A DNA stretch of 64,000 nucleotides from Andalucia godoyi (GCA_009859145.1 VRVR01000015.1:124001-188000), one strand, 5' to 3'. Numbered from the stretch's first letter, positions 20,379 through 30,580 are shown. Notes: generated from the sequence alone by a model not told the origin. A program made the numbers and translations.

Positions 20379-22559
20379 ATGTCGAATTCGTTCTTTGATC
20401 AGGGCCATTCACCGACGTCTCAGAACTCGCTGTTTCCTTCTTCTGGCTCGAATTCTCCTCAGGTTTCCCTAGGCTCACACGGCTCTGCGCCGCTGGTTCC
20501 TCAACCAGTCTCGTTTTCCTTCATGGACGCTGCGCCAACGTCTCACACAAGCACAGAAATAGAGAATAACGGAGACTTCACAACATCCGATGCCGACGAT
20601 GATAATGAGCACGAAGACCTTGATGATGATGACAACCACAACAACGATGATGACGATGATTATGATGATAAGGATATCGATGATGGTGGTGGCTCAGATA
20701 CTGGACTGACTCCGGCTCTTGCGTTCACCAATCTTTCTCCCCCTTCTTCTTCCTCGAGCGGCAATGCGAGGACACCTTCGCTTGCCACGACTGGTGGTGG
20801 CTCGTCTTCGTTAGGTTCGCAGGCAAAGCGAAGATCACGAACGAGCATCGGGTCCTCTTCTTCTTCTTCAGCTGCTTCGATCGCGAATGGGAAAGGAGAG
20901 GGAAGGACTGCATGGACGTGGGATGAACATGTTCGGTTTCTTCTTGGAATGCGTGCGTTTGGAAAAGGAAATTGGAAGGCTATCTCTCGGTTTTTGCCAA
21001 AAAAAGCTCCGAAACAAGTGCAGTCGCACGCTCAAAAGTACTTTCGAAGGCAAGGCCAAATTCATCGGAACAAGCGTTCCATTCATGATTTCTCCTTGCA
21101 GGATATCGACACCCTCATGGCGACTCCGCAGTACAGGGAATACTTTGTGTCTCTGCAAGAACAGCTCGAGCATATCAAGGCCGCTGAGCTCATGACTGTA
21201 CCGCCACCGCCACCGCCACCTTCTATGATGACGATGGGATCCGCAAGTTACTCTTCAAGTCCTGCCGTGGGCGAGGACGGACAGCACGCACAAGGTCAGG
21301 GAGTAGGAATGGGTATCGGAACGGGAACTGGAACGGGAATTGGAATGGGAATTGGAATGGGAATGGGAATGGGAATGGGAGTGGGAGTGGGAGTGGGAGA
21401 TGAGAGAGTGTACACGCCTGGAATCCAAAGTGCGCATCATCCAATGTACCACCATTCGCCATTTCATCAGTCCTCGTCTTACCAGTATCCGCATCACCAT
21501 CAACACCAGCAAGAACAGCAGCAACTATACCAGTATCAAAACCACCCGATGCATTCTCATGCCATGCACCTGTCTTCGCAGTCTGGGTACTCACCATATG
21601 ATGGGGCGGCGTCACACCCCCATCATTATCAGCAGCATCTCCGTCCCCACAATCAGCTGCAGCAGCAGCCGGGATTGAGCTATCCGATACGTCCGCAAGT
21701 TGTTCGATCAGAAGGGATGATTGTTGGAAGTGGGCCGATCACATTGTCCTCCATTGCGCCAACCCACATGCCAACTTCCGGTCTGCCAACCAATGCTGCT
21801 GCGGGGATATCGACTGCATCGACTCCAGCAAATCCCATGGGAATGTGTTCCTCGTCTGCTGGGCCCTCTGCGTCGTCTTCTGTCTCCTCGTCTGCCTCCT
21901 TGTCGTCCCCGGCAATGCCCCCATCCAGTTCAGCAGCGTCGTCTTTCATCTCTGTTCCCAAGCCTCAGCGAATTGTTGTTGGTCCTCCGCCCGGTCAAAT
22001 TGCTTCGACGCATCAGCTCCCTTTTCTACCTCCCCAACAGGCTTCATTTGGTTCGCTGTCGTATGCTCCTCCTAGAAACCCAATGGCAATGTCTGCTGCA
22101 AAGATGCTTCCGTATCACGAAGTTGCAACGTACGTGAATTCGTCTGCGCCTTCGTTCACCTATGCCACAAGTTCTCGACCTTCCTTTGCGACAATCGTCA
22201 ACCCGTCAGCTCATGGCCATCATCACTCCCACCAGGAACCGCAATCGCAACCGCAGTCTCCGTCGCATTCGCAAGACGAAGACGTGTACGTGGCGGCCGC
22301 CGTGATGGGCGTGAACATTCCGACCGCGGCTGGACGCTGGGTGCACACCACAACAGGCCGTCCGAACCCAGGGCAAGTGCACGAGTTGCTGCAGATCCAG
22401 CAGCGTGGATACGGAGTCACCCACGCGGACCATGGATACATGACACCGAGAACGTTTACGAACCCTCACCAAGCACAAATGCAATTTGCTACGTACTACG
22501 TTCCAAGTCCTCCACAGAATGCTCCTCCACCCGATGGAAGCTTTCCAAAGTACGGATGA
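20379..22559 (+). CDS. Single-repeat MYB (SHAQKYF-class) transcription factor
   Basis: Residues about 178-227 form one MYB/SANT repeat: W-T-W-DEH, FGKGNWKAIS, then the class signature SHAQKYF, as in plant, slime-mould and protist 1R-MYB proteins that bind GATAA-like sites in the nucleus. The remaining ~500 of 726 residues are low complexity: an acidic Asp/Asn stretch (about 70-105), Ser-rich tracts, a Pro run, an alternating Gly-Met/Gly-Val/Gly-Thr tract (about 307-338), then His/Gln-rich and Ser-rich segments. These are likely disordered activation or condensate-prone regions. The start is the first ATG, after a T-rich leader. No intron is needed. The class is sure; target genes are unknown. 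Confidence 0.92.
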   Translation: MSNSFFDQGHSPTSQNSLFPSSGSNSPQVSLGSHGSAPLVPQPVSFSFMDAAPTSHTSTEIENNGDFTTSDADDDNEHEDLDDDDNHNNDDDDDYDDKDIDDGGGSDTGLTPALAFTNLSPPSSSSSGNARTPSLATTGGGSSSLGSQAKRRSRTSIGSSSSSSAASIANGKGEGRTAWTWDEHVRFLLGMRAFGKGNWKAISRFLPKKAPKQVQSHAQKYFRRQGQIHRNKRSIHDFSLQDIDTLMATPQYREYFVSLQEQLEHIKAAELMTVPPPPPPPSMMTMGSASYSSSPAVGEDGQHAQGQGVGMGIGTGTGTGIGMGIGMGMGMGMGVGVGVGDERVYTPGIQSAHHPMYHHSPFHQSSSYQYPHHHQHQQEQQQLYQYQNHPMHSHAMHLSSQSGYSPYDGAASHPHHYQQHLRPHNQLQQQPGLSYPIRPQVVRSEGMIVGSGPITLSSIAPTHMPTSGLPTNAAAGISTASTPANPMGMCSSSAGPSASSSVSSSASLSSPAMPPSSSAASSFISVPKPQRIVVGPPPGQIASTHQLPFLPPQQASFGSLSYAPPRNPMAMSAAKMLPYHEVATYVNSSAPSFTYATSSRPSFATIVNPSAHGHHHSHQEPQSQPQSPSHSQDEDVYVAAAVMGVNIPTAAGRWVHTTTGRPNPGQVHELLQIQQRGYGVTHADHGYMTPRTFTNPHQAQMQFATYYVPSPPQNAPPPDGSFPKYG

Positions 22560-23323
22560 ACGCGGATGTGACACTGTACACCACTTGTCTTGACTCGTTT
22601 TTTTTTTTTTTGTTGTTGTTGTTTTTGGTTTTCGTTTTCTAGTTGGTTTTCTCTTTTTTGACCTATCTTTTCCCTCCGTCCTTCATCGTCGTTCCCCGAT
22701 TTTCGTAAGTTAGAACTATGTGTATCTTTATTTATTTCATATCTTTTTCTTAAAAATGTTGCTGCGCGCACCGTTCCAATCGCAATCAATCCGGCATAGC
22801 GCCTGAACAATCTGGGGCGTTCCACCCACACAGCCTCGAGCCTTAGGTTGCTCAGCGGACAAAAATCCGGATTTTTATTTCGAATGCTTGTTGTTTTTAC
22901 GTTCGTTCATGCATGTTGCTTGTTGTCGCCTTTATGAGATGTGGTAGTAGCGGAGGAGGGGAAGGAAGTGAAGTGCAGAACTGCGTCAGTGCACGGGAGG
23001 TTAGGGGTGTCGTCAAGAGGAAACACTGGACTCTGGGGGGGAAGCCAGTTCGGGCAGTTCCACTCGTCGGTTGTCTGCTGCGACAGAACTGCTTTTTGCC
23101 CTGGGCTTATGGGTACCATGCCGTGCGCAAAAGGAAAGAGCTGCGCAGTTCGATGCGAGCAGCAACAGTCGTAACAAATCGGTGGACTCCTTGCTTGATA
23201 GACAGGCCAGGCCACCGACACACGAAACAGGTGTCAAATTCGACTCCTTGATCCTTTCACCCAATTCAGAATTCCGCCAACATTCTTTCCTTTGTCCCAT
23301 CGATAATCCCCGAATCCCCGCTC

Positions 23324-23361
<38 letters not shown>

Positions 23362-23600
23362 TATGTACTCTCTACCCTGAACTCGAGTGTCTTTTCTTCG
23401 TATTCGTTTCCTCTCTTTCGATTTTTTCCTCTCTTTCGATTTTTCCGTTTTATTCAATCCGTTTACGCTTTTGTTGATTTTCTTATTCCTTTGTTTAAGC
23501 AAGTGTGTGTGTGCGTGTGTTAGCGAGTGAGTGAGAGTGAGTGTGAGAGTGAGTGTGAGAGAGAGACAGAGAGACAGAGAGAGAGAGAGAGATCTTACAG
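22560..23600. other. Intergenic region with dinucleotide repeats
   Basis: No gene is supported. An (AT)n tract lies at about 23327-23366, and a GT/GA-rich tract turning into (GAGA)n at 23505-23592 ends nine bases before the next start codon, so it sits in that gene's 5' UTR. The many overlapping frames here arise from the low-complexity sequence. Confidence 0.5.
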
Positions 23601-25073
23601 ATGGGCGACGTCCTTGTGCGAGCTGTGCCGTCGCTTTCGTTTCAAAATTCACCGAAAAAGAGAGAAAAGACTGGAGAGTGGGCCCACTATCAGTCATCTG
23701 TGAACCATCCGCAAACGCAAACGCAAACGCAAACGCAGTCTCCTAAAGACTCGCCTAAAAGTCCGGTTTCTCCTTCATTTGACCTTCGTCGAGACTCCAG
23801 TTCTCGCGGCAGCTTCGACAATGGCGGCACAAGCTACGTCCAAAGCACGACAAAGTCATCCCCACGCACTCCAAGAATGGTTCCTGAAGATGTGTTTCTG
23901 AGCTTCCCCACGACCTTGTCGCCTGCTTCAAAACCTGTGATTTCGCAGATTGAGATTGATGAAAATTCCACGCACTACCACCGTTTTCAGTGCGTTGAAT
24001 GCGATCTGGTCGTTCATTCTCCGAACCCCGGTTCTTCCAAACTGTCCGTACTGGCGGAGATTGACGCGCTGCTTGGTAACGGCACAAACTTGCCTCGTGG
24101 GCGCAGTCGATCGGAGCCGCAGGTGTTCTTGGGACCCGGCGCATGTGACGAGTTTAGACAGCTGAGTATCGCAGAGCAAGACGCCTTGATGTCGAAACGG
24201 GTTTCGTGGGCCCAGGATCTCGCAGTGCGCTACACGTATCCTCCTGCTCCAGAATCCCCAAACCTGTCTCCTGCTGTTTCGGTGTCCTCGTTTCATGAGC
24301 TGGCTCGGGACGAGCGCGCTGTTGCACTCGCGAGAAGAGAGCGCAGAAGAAGAAAGTACGTTGCCAATGACGATGAAGACGATGAAGATTATGATTTCCG
24401 ATCAAAGACATCTCGGAAGAAGATTCCTGCTTCAGGTACTCTAGTAGCTTCTTCGATGGTGACCAATGCTGCGTTTTCTGTGGCTTCAAACACGAATTCC
24501 GCTGCGGCTACCGAAGACCTCTCAGCGTCGTCATCGTCATCATCATCGTCGCCAGCGTCGGACACGCCAACGAGAAACGGCTTGAGAGAAGCCGAAAGGC
24601 TGCGTATTGCAGTGTACGAAGATGGAAAGAGCGAGATGGAGGAAGCACCTCGCCGGAGAATGTCCATGCTTGAAAAGTGGAAGCAACTCCAGGCATCCGC
24701 TGCAGCGTCCAGTTCTCTGTATTCGATTCCGTCGACGTTCTCGTTTGGGTCTGCGGACTCACTGAGCCCAAGCTCGGTTCCAAGTCCGAGTTTGACGTAT
24801 CCGGATGCCGATGCAGAACAAAAGGCAGCGAGCATGGCTTTTGCTCGGCGAATTTTAGTTATGGCAACGGTGGCAGCCACTTTTCCTGTTGTCTTTAACA
24901 AGGCTCAGGTTCGTCGTGTCTTTGGCGGACGCCTGTGGTCCGTGCTGGAAAGAATTGTTGGTGAAGCAAGCGCCCGTGGACTTCGCACAAGAATTCGGAC
25001 ACATGTTCGAAATGTTTATCGGTATGCAATCGGCACGGTTGGACGGGCGGTGGCTCGTGTAGTCGGCCTGTAA
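23601..25073 (+). CDS. Unrecognised protein with a PP1-docking-like RVSW motif and a C-terminal hydrophobic segment
   Basis: I do not recognise this 490-residue protein. The N-terminus has a Gln-Thr repeat (about 38-46) encoded by a CAAACG hexamer repeat. Around residue 198 is KRVSW, which fits the K/R-V-x-F/W docking consensus of protein phosphatase 1 partners, followed by an acidic/aromatic stretch (AVRYTYPPAP). A basic ERRRRK patch, an acidic DDEDDEDYD patch and Ser-rich linkers follow. Near the C-terminus RRILVMATVAATFPVVF is hydrophobic enough for a membrane helix, then a basic tail rich in Arg and Val. A membrane-linked PP1 regulatory subunit is one possibility only. The ATG follows a (GA)n leader. 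Confidence 0.75.
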   Translation: MGDVLVRAVPSLSFQNSPKKREKTGEWAHYQSSVNHPQTQTQTQTQSPKDSPKSPVSPSFDLRRDSSSRGSFDNGGTSYVQSTTKSSPRTPRMVPEDVFLSFPTTLSPASKPVISQIEIDENSTHYHRFQCVECDLVVHSPNPGSSKLSVLAEIDALLGNGTNLPRGRSRSEPQVFLGPGACDEFRQLSIAEQDALMSKRVSWAQDLAVRYTYPPAPESPNLSPAVSVSSFHELARDERAVALARRERRRRKYVANDDEDDEDYDFRSKTSRKKIPASGTLVASSMVTNAAFSVASNTNSAAATEDLSASSSSSSSSPASDTPTRNGLREAERLRIAVYEDGKSEMEEAPRRRMSMLEKWKQLQASAAASSSLYSIPSTFSFGSADSLSPSSVPSPSLTYPDADAEQKAASMAFARRILVMATVAATFPVVFNKAQVRRVFGGRLWSVLERIVGEASARGLRTRIRTHVRNVYRYAIGTVGRAVARVVGL

Positions 25074-25409
25074 GTATTCTGCAATTGATAATCCCGTCGT
25101 TTGGAGGAAAGGCGCAGCCTGCCACGCTCCTTGTCTGCCGCAAGAAGTGTCGAGAATTGGCAGTAATGTTTCTTGTTTTTCCTTTTTCCTTTTTTTGTAA
25201 TTGAATTGTTAAGCATCAGTGGGTGGAAGGTCTGTTTACATCATTGATAAGTGGGAGTCATGATGACACACAAACATACACAAACACACAAACCGAAACC
25301 CCAAGTATTTGTAAATTAAGAGAAAATGCAAGGACGGATTTTCCGATGACCCAGTCTCACCATGTTTTCAACAGATTCAACACAGACACGGAAGAGGGAC
25401 AGCGCCCCA
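25074..25409. other. Convergent intergenic spacer
   Basis: This lies between two converging genes. It has a short CACAAACA-type repeat at about 25268-25294. No gene or RNA is seen. Confidence 0.4.
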
Positions 25410-27290
25410 CTACGTGTATGGATTGTCTTCGGGTGCGACCTTCGAAGTTGCTGGACTCGGCTGTAGCGGTGAAACGGGTGAAACATGGCCAGAGCGACGT
25501 GGTGACAATGGATTCAGAATAATGTTTGTATCGGATGGCGACGAAACGGCGTACGGATTCGCAGCGGGGTCCCGAGACATTGACAGTGGCGAAAGCGATG
25601 ACGGCGGCTTCGAGAACTGGGATTGCACAGCGTTCTTGTCAATCGAGCCCTTTCGAGAAGGAGAACGGTTGCGGCCAAAGTTGCTCTCTTCGTCGCTACT
25701 GCTGCTGCTGGTATCGCCACGCCCGTCACTTCCATCATCGCCATCGTCATCAGACGAGTCACGGAAGATGCGCTTGAATTTGGCAAAGCTGGGACGGATC
25801 TTCTTCTTTTCAATTTGCTCGAGCTGTTTTTGTGCTTTTGCACGGTTTGACTTGCGGATCGGCGCAGGCATCACGGGCACGCATTTCCCAAGTTTGGTGT
25901 ACGCAGTTGGACGAGCATGTGTGAGCAAGGATCCGAGAACCGGCAGTTTGAACACAAGAAACGGAAAGCTCAGGAGTCCAAACAACGTCTTGGCCCAGTA
26001 CAAGTCCGCTTTGAAAACCCATTCCTTGTGGGACCAGTCGTTTCGCTCGTCGATACGAGTGGGACGTGCAAACGCAGACAACGTGAGCAAAAGTATGCAC
26101 AGCAAGAACAGACATGCGTCATAGATGATAAGCGGTGCCATGCGACCTCCGCGATGCGCATACTTGTCTCTTCCGAAGCATCCCTTTCCAACCGGTTGCT
26201 CCTGCAGATAGTACACTTCGTCTCCCTCCACAAGCGCAGCTTGTGAGGATGCAAGCCCTGCATCAACGGCATCCTGGCGATGTGCAAAGCCGCCCTTCTT
26301 CTTCGAGTAAGGAAGTAGGAAAAACGCAGCCCAAGTAAAGAATATCTGCACCAAGAAAAATGCGCATTCAACGTAGATGAAGTCGTTCTGTCCTGGGCCC
26401 TGGTCTTTTTCGTTGCAGGTGCTGTCACCATTGTCGTTTTGTCGGTTCGCACAAGCATAATACTGTGCAGCACCAACGATGACGCCAATGAACCCCAGCG
26501 TGATGCACTGAAACCCGCGGAAATCAAGAACGTACTGGATCAGCTGATATTCATCTGTCCGGTCCTTCATGAAGAAGATGAAGAAGAACATTGCTTGCTG
26601 GACTCCAACAAACGGCAGCAAGCAAATCACCTTGATCAGCCAGAACCAGAATTTTCGAATCTGAAGCCAAAACGACAAGTCAAAAGGATACATTGTGTAC
26701 AAAAACCATCCTCGGAACCTGGTGCCGCATCCGCAGCAGCAGCGCTTCTTGAGCTGCGTCAGCCTTTGATTGTCGTTGTCATAAATACGGTCAAATCGCT
26801 CACACTGTGCATCCCGTGTAAGCTTTCCGCGAACTGCACCTGTTGCCTCGATCTTGATGTCCGGCGTGATATCATCCACAACGCACCCAACTGTCCGCTG
26901 CACAAACTTGGGCATGTCCTCGTCAATGACGTTCATCTTGACAAGCTTCATAACCTTGTCCACGGACTTTTCGACCGTTCGATCGACTACTCTAAGAGCT
27001 TTTCCGTACCATTTCTCCTTCTTCTTTTGCATGTACGTCTTGAAAAACTGCTTCTTTTCCGCTGCATATGAGTCGAGCTTATCGGTTATCGTCGACGTCT
27101 TCTCCTTCACTTTGTCAGCAGTCGCAGAAAGATGGCCGCTGGCGACCTCCATTCCTTTCTTCGCTTTGGAAAGAAGACTACCCGGAGAAAACGATGACGA
27201 AGAAGCAGACGCAGACGCAGACGCAGACGCAGATGGTGGAGGAGAAGGAGAAGGAGGATCATTTCCTCCCGATCCTCCAGCGCTTAGCAT
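25410..27290 (-). CDS. Multipass membrane protein of unrecognised family
   Basis: The 626-residue product has a Ser/Ala-rich N-terminus (an SA repeat encoded by a GCAGAC hexamer repeat), an amphipathic Lys/Glu/Thr-rich region about residues 45-160 (SKAKKGMEVASGHLSATADK) that may form helices on a membrane, a Cys cluster (CCCGCG, about 184-189), and about six hydrophobic helices between 200 and 475, including FWFWLIKVICLLPFVG, MFFFIFFMK and IYDACLFLLCILLLTL. The C-terminal ~120 residues are Ser/Asp-rich and disordered. A conserved-looking PTAYTKLGKCVP segment follows the last helix. I cannot name the family. It is not a GPCR or transporter signature I know. Confidence 0.82.
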   Translation of the reverse strand: MLSAGGSGGNDPPSPSPPPSASASASASASSSSFSPGSLLSKAKKGMEVASGHLSATADKVKEKTSTITDKLDSYAAEKKQFFKTYMQKKKEKWYGKALRVVDRTVEKSVDKVMKLVKMNVIDEDMPKFVQRTVGCVVDDITPDIKIEATGAVRGKLTRDAQCERFDRIYDNDNQRLTQLKKRCCCGCGTRFRGWFLYTMYPFDLSFWLQIRKFWFWLIKVICLLPFVGVQQAMFFFIFFMKDRTDEYQLIQYVLDFRGFQCITLGFIGVIVGAAQYYACANRQNDNGDSTCNEKDQGPGQNDFIYVECAFFLVQIFFTWAAFFLLPYSKKKGGFAHRQDAVDAGLASSQAALVEGDEVYYLQEQPVGKGCFGRDKYAHRGGRMAPLIIYDACLFLLCILLLTLSAFARPTRIDERNDWSHKEWVFKADLYWAKTLFGLLSFPFLVFKLPVLGSLLTHARPTAYTKLGKCVPVMPAPIRKSNRAKAQKQLEQIEKKKIRPSFAKFKRIFRDSSDDDGDDGSDGRGDTSSSSSDEESNFGRNRSPSRKGSIDKNAVQSQFSKPPSSLSPLSMSRDPAANPYAVSSPSDTNIILNPLSPRRSGHVSPVSPLQPSPATSKVAPEDNPYT

Positions 27291-27700
27291 TTCACCCTTT
27301 CAAGCGAATGAACAGAAGAACAGGGGGTGGTGAAAAACTCTTCTATTATATGTGTATCGCTGGACCGAAAAGAATGCTCTCTCTCACACTAACTGCCTTG
27401 GTGCAAAAAACAACTGAAAAATGTCTTGTTTTTTTCCTTTTTTTTAATTTTAAGCAGAATGTGCTTGTAAGAAAATTGGACGAGGAAAAAGCTGGCGGTT
27501 GCTTCATGCCTGCACCGGTCCTCTTTTGCGTCTTCTGTTCGTCTTGAGCAGACGTCTCTCGATTGAGGTTTGCTGACGTTCCGGGTTTCCGAAACCGGTT
27601 TGCTTGCATACATTTTTTGTTCTTGCTTTTTGTTTTTTCTATGTTGCCTTTTTTTCACCATTCTTTTTCTTTATTTACACGTTATGGATACCGCGGTTTG
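27291..27700. other. Intergenic spacer between two minus-strand genes
   Basis: No gene is seen. It is T-rich on the plus strand. On the minus strand it would be the promoter of the gene starting at 27290 and the 3' flank of the gene ending at 27701. Confidence 0.35.
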
Positions 27701-29542
27701 TTACGCGACCGATGTGGCGGAATTGGAGGCGTCGTTGAGATCCAGCAGACGATGAACCTTTTTGTTGCGCTCTCGTCGGTTCGCCAAGACTTGAGACTCC
27801 ATTTCCTTGACTCTGTCTTCCCAAGTCTGGACTCTTCCATGCCCGACAGCAGACAACTCGGACGCATTGGCTGCTGCCAAGCCGCCAAAATCAGTGTCAT
27901 TTCCCAGCCGCATGTTCCCGGTGCGCGAGCTTTGCCGGCTTGTTTTTCGTAGGGACGAAACAGACTCGGAGGACGGTGCTCTTGAAACAGATCTTCCGGT
28001 CGTGGAAGGAGCATATGAAGGTCGGAAAGAGCCAGTAGTGGATGCCACGGTGCGGGAGATGGATCCTGAGACTTGGGAACCACCGTGACCATGGGGGCTT
28101 TGGGAGCCCACCGTACTTCCGTGCGTCTTGAGAGATTTGAGAGTGAACGGATTGAACATGGCTTCCTGCGACATTCGCTTTTCGTGCGGTGTTTTGGACA
28201 AGATAAGGCGAACCGCCGCGTAGGAACTCGAGACTCCGTGGCCACACAATGCAGCGATCTGTGGATACGAGCGGAAAATCAGTGAAATAGGGTCCAGTAT
28301 GGCGAGCATAGACACTTCGTTGGATGCGCCACCGTCCGCAGCCGGTGCAGGCGGTGCTTGCGCAGTCTGAGACACGTACACGCATCGGCCGGCATCGAAT
28401 ATCCCCGAAACAGACGAAAACTTGAACCCGGGAGAAGGAAGAAACGTGCCCATTAAAGCACCAGCATGGACATCGACCATTGCAACCGACGATTCCGTCA
28501 AGCAGTACAGCACGCCGAGTTCAAAAGCGTACTTGAGACACTTGATTTCCGAATCCAGTTGCAGCGACCGTCCAGGGAAAAAGTACACAGAGGACGGATC
28601 ATCGTGCAGCACAGCGCATGCTACGTTCTCGGATACCGCAGCGATAAGCTTGACTGGGTTGGCCTTTAGTCTTTCCTTTCGAAACAGCGCGTCGCTTCGT
28701 AAGAATCTCATCATTCCCATCAAGGTATCCACTACGTACACTTGAGCATTTGGGCTGCCAAACGCAATGCAGGACGCCGCGCTGGAATAGTCCACCGCGG
28801 AAATGCTGGTGAACGGAAAATGCCAGCACTTCTGGCGCGCTTCAGTTCCAGAATGGCGCGAAAAAATGGTTAAAACCGCATCCCCCATCGACACACAGAG
28901 CATCAGGCAGTCATTGGGCTTTGGTCCAGCGCGGATGAACGCAGAGTCGCCGGATCCGCTTATGATCGGTCCTGAAATTGCGATGTTCTGCGAACTTGCA
29001 AGTGCCGAACAGTCGATTTCATGGATTTGGAACTGACGATCGCCGAAGTCCACGAGCAAGAAGCGGTGGTCCGCAGAAATGGACAGTGCCTGGATTGAGC
29101 CAAGCGGAGACAGCGAGTTTTGCGTGCAGGGAACAGCCGATCCGTCCACATAGACCGCGTTTCGAAGAATAAAAACATGGTGCTGGAAGTCACCGGCTTC
29201 ATGAGTAAACGACACGCTCGACCGCTGGATGCTGGCTTCGTCTTCCGGGCCGCAGTCAGAGCCTGGACCTGAGCCTGGGCCTGAGCCTGGGCCTGAGTTG
29301 GAGTTGGAGTCGGGCACCTTGATCTCGCATACCGGCTCCATTGATTGGGATGACACCACTCGGAATGTTCGGTCCTGAAGAAACGAAGACATGAAGTGGT
29401 CTCTCGTCATTGGATGCAGCGGCACAGGATACGAGACTGTGTGACTAGGACATACCGACGCTGCCGAAAATCCAACTGCGACATTCTTGCTATGCATTGT
29501 GCTGGATCCGTTGTTCGTCATACTCGTGTATTCATGCAGCAT
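27701..29542 (-). CDS. Hypothetical protein, possibly beta-propeller-like
   Basis: This 613-residue protein starts at the first ATG of the frame (MLHEYTS, 29542); the frame reaches a GTG slightly upstream. Residues about 70-105 include a GPGS repeat. Residues about 120-450 are a string of short beta-like blocks (FLLVDFGDRQFQIHEI; ISAVDYSSAASCIAFGSPNA; VYVVDTLMGM) that recall degenerate propeller blades, but no clear WD pair is visible. The C-terminal ~150 residues are Ser/Thr/Gly-rich, then a short charged helix (WEDRVKEMESQVLANRRERN). No function can be given. Confidence 0.75.
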   Translation of the reverse strand: MLHEYTSMTNNGSSTMHSKNVAVGFSAASVCPSHTVSYPVPLHPMTRDHFMSSFLQDRTFRVVSSQSMEPVCEIKVPDSNSNSGPGSGPGSGPGSDCGPEDEASIQRSSVSFTHEAGDFQHHVFILRNAVYVDGSAVPCTQNSLSPLGSIQALSISADHRFLLVDFGDRQFQIHEIDCSALASSQNIAISGPIISGSGDSAFIRAGPKPNDCLMLCVSMGDAVLTIFSRHSGTEARQKCWHFPFTSISAVDYSSAASCIAFGSPNAQVYVVDTLMGMMRFLRSDALFRKERLKANPVKLIAAVSENVACAVLHDDPSSVYFFPGRSLQLDSEIKCLKYAFELGVLYCLTESSVAMVDVHAGALMGTFLPSPGFKFSSVSGIFDAGRCVYVSQTAQAPPAPAADGGASNEVSMLAILDPISLIFRSYPQIAALCGHGVSSSYAAVRLILSKTPHEKRMSQEAMFNPFTLKSLKTHGSTVGSQSPHGHGGSQVSGSISRTVASTTGSFRPSYAPSTTGRSVSRAPSSESVSSLRKTSRQSSRTGNMRLGNDTDFGGLAAANASELSAVGHGRVQTWEDRVKEMESQVLANRRERNKKVHRLLDLNDASNSATSVA

Positions 29543-29744
29543 ATTGTACACTAAGGAAAATAAAAAGGCAAAGACGATGTTAATAAAGGGGGCAAAAAGA
29601 AGACGTCTGCAAACGTCTGGGAAAGGCCTTCAATCGTCTGCTCCTACGCTGCTTTGTTCTACAGCAGTCAACTCAACACCTATCCGATGATCCAATGACT
29701 CTCTCTGGGTGTGGTGGTCGTGCGCCTACATTATACCCTGAACA

Positions 29745-29766
29745 TGCATATCTACGAATAGACATG
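29745..29766 (-). repeat. Right-end subterminal hairpin of Fanzor-type copy A
   Basis: The arms GCATGTCTA and TAGATATGC enclose a TTCG loop (minus-strand reading). The equivalent site in copy C at 58094-58115 differs in the loop-closing pair but keeps the fold. Confidence 0.6.
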
Positions 29767-30093
29767 CATATTCAATCTTGCATCCCGTTGCCGGGAAGGG
29801 GATAGGCCCCCCAACACGCCTCACCTTGTTCCTGAGAAGGGTGCATTTGGATTCTGACGGCCCTAGCAGCAGGCGTAGTGACACGTGGTCTCTTAGGAGG
29901 TCTGCGGGACCTAGGAGGCCCTGTATCGAGCGGCGAAGGCGCAGGCGAATGCGTCGTCCCAGCGCACTCACGCCCACATTTGAATTAAAAAATGAAACCA
30001 AAAACTAGACTGAATTTTGGCCGAGCGTGGATAGGCACGAATTCCTGTGGAGCAAACGTGCTAGTGTCGGCCAGTATCGACCGTGTCTGTTTA

Positions 30094-30115
30094 TGCATAC
30101 TTCCTTCCGTATGCA
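30094..30115 (-). repeat. Left-end subterminal hairpin of Fanzor-type copy A
   Basis: TGCATAC and GTATGCA pair over an eight-base GGAAGGAA loop. The identical hairpin is at 45531-45552, and a shorter-loop version with one G-T pair is at 57627-57645. Confidence 0.65.
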
Positions 30116-30580
30116 TGACAATGACGTGTTATTATTCTTCGGCTGACCATTTTGGTGGAGAGTTTTTCTGCTCGATGCTGTTGAAGTCCAATCCTGTGAC
30201 GCGCTGCGGTATTTTCATAATTGGGGGAGCCTTCTTGCGGTTTGCAGGACGTATGAGGAACTCGAACGTTCCATCGAACTTTGTGCGTTGCGTTGTCGGG
30301 AAGCCTTCTGCACCAACACACATCGATCAATTGAACTGCGCCACTTTGTGACGCAACATGTTTCCCTTTTTTTGTGTAAAGTCTAGTCCGAGCCTACAAA
30401 ACGCAGGGTTTGCACAAAAAGAGAGTGCCACCACTGTCGCTGGTTGATCTGTTTTTTGGGTGTGGCTACTCTGTCGTTCTTTCTCTTTTCTTTTTCTTTT
30501 TTTTTGTGATCCAGCTGATTGTTTTTCCCTTGCCCGTAGACAAGCGTAACAAACCAAAACGGATAACAAGAGGGAGAGGC

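Larger units (their letters stand above)
29722..30142 (-). mobile_element. Fanzor/TnpB-type element remnant, copy A (internally deleted)
   Basis: Read on the minus strand, this copy shares its left end with 45502 and 57601 (AACACGTCATTGTCATGCAT) and its right end with 58140 (GGGGCCTATCCCCTT, GATTGAATATGCATGTCTA, TATAATGTAG). Between them only a short Arg/Pro-rich coding piece is left, matching the N-terminal piece of copy B but with a one-base deletion that breaks the frame. It then jumps directly to the right end. Both subterminal hairpins (30094-30115 and 29745-29766) are kept. It is non-autonomous and cannot encode a nuclease. Confidence 0.75.

Noticed and set aside
23266-23697. 143-codon minus-strand frame with Ser-Leu and Thr-His repeats
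   Set aside because: It is the translation of (AT)n and (GA)n microsatellites and overlaps the start of the real gene at 23601.
30410-30580. Upstream in-frame ATG for the GH16-like gene
   Set aside because: The added residues come from a T-rich stretch giving poly-Phe, like the leaders of neighbouring genes. I kept 30581 but note the alternative because a signal anchor cannot be excluded.
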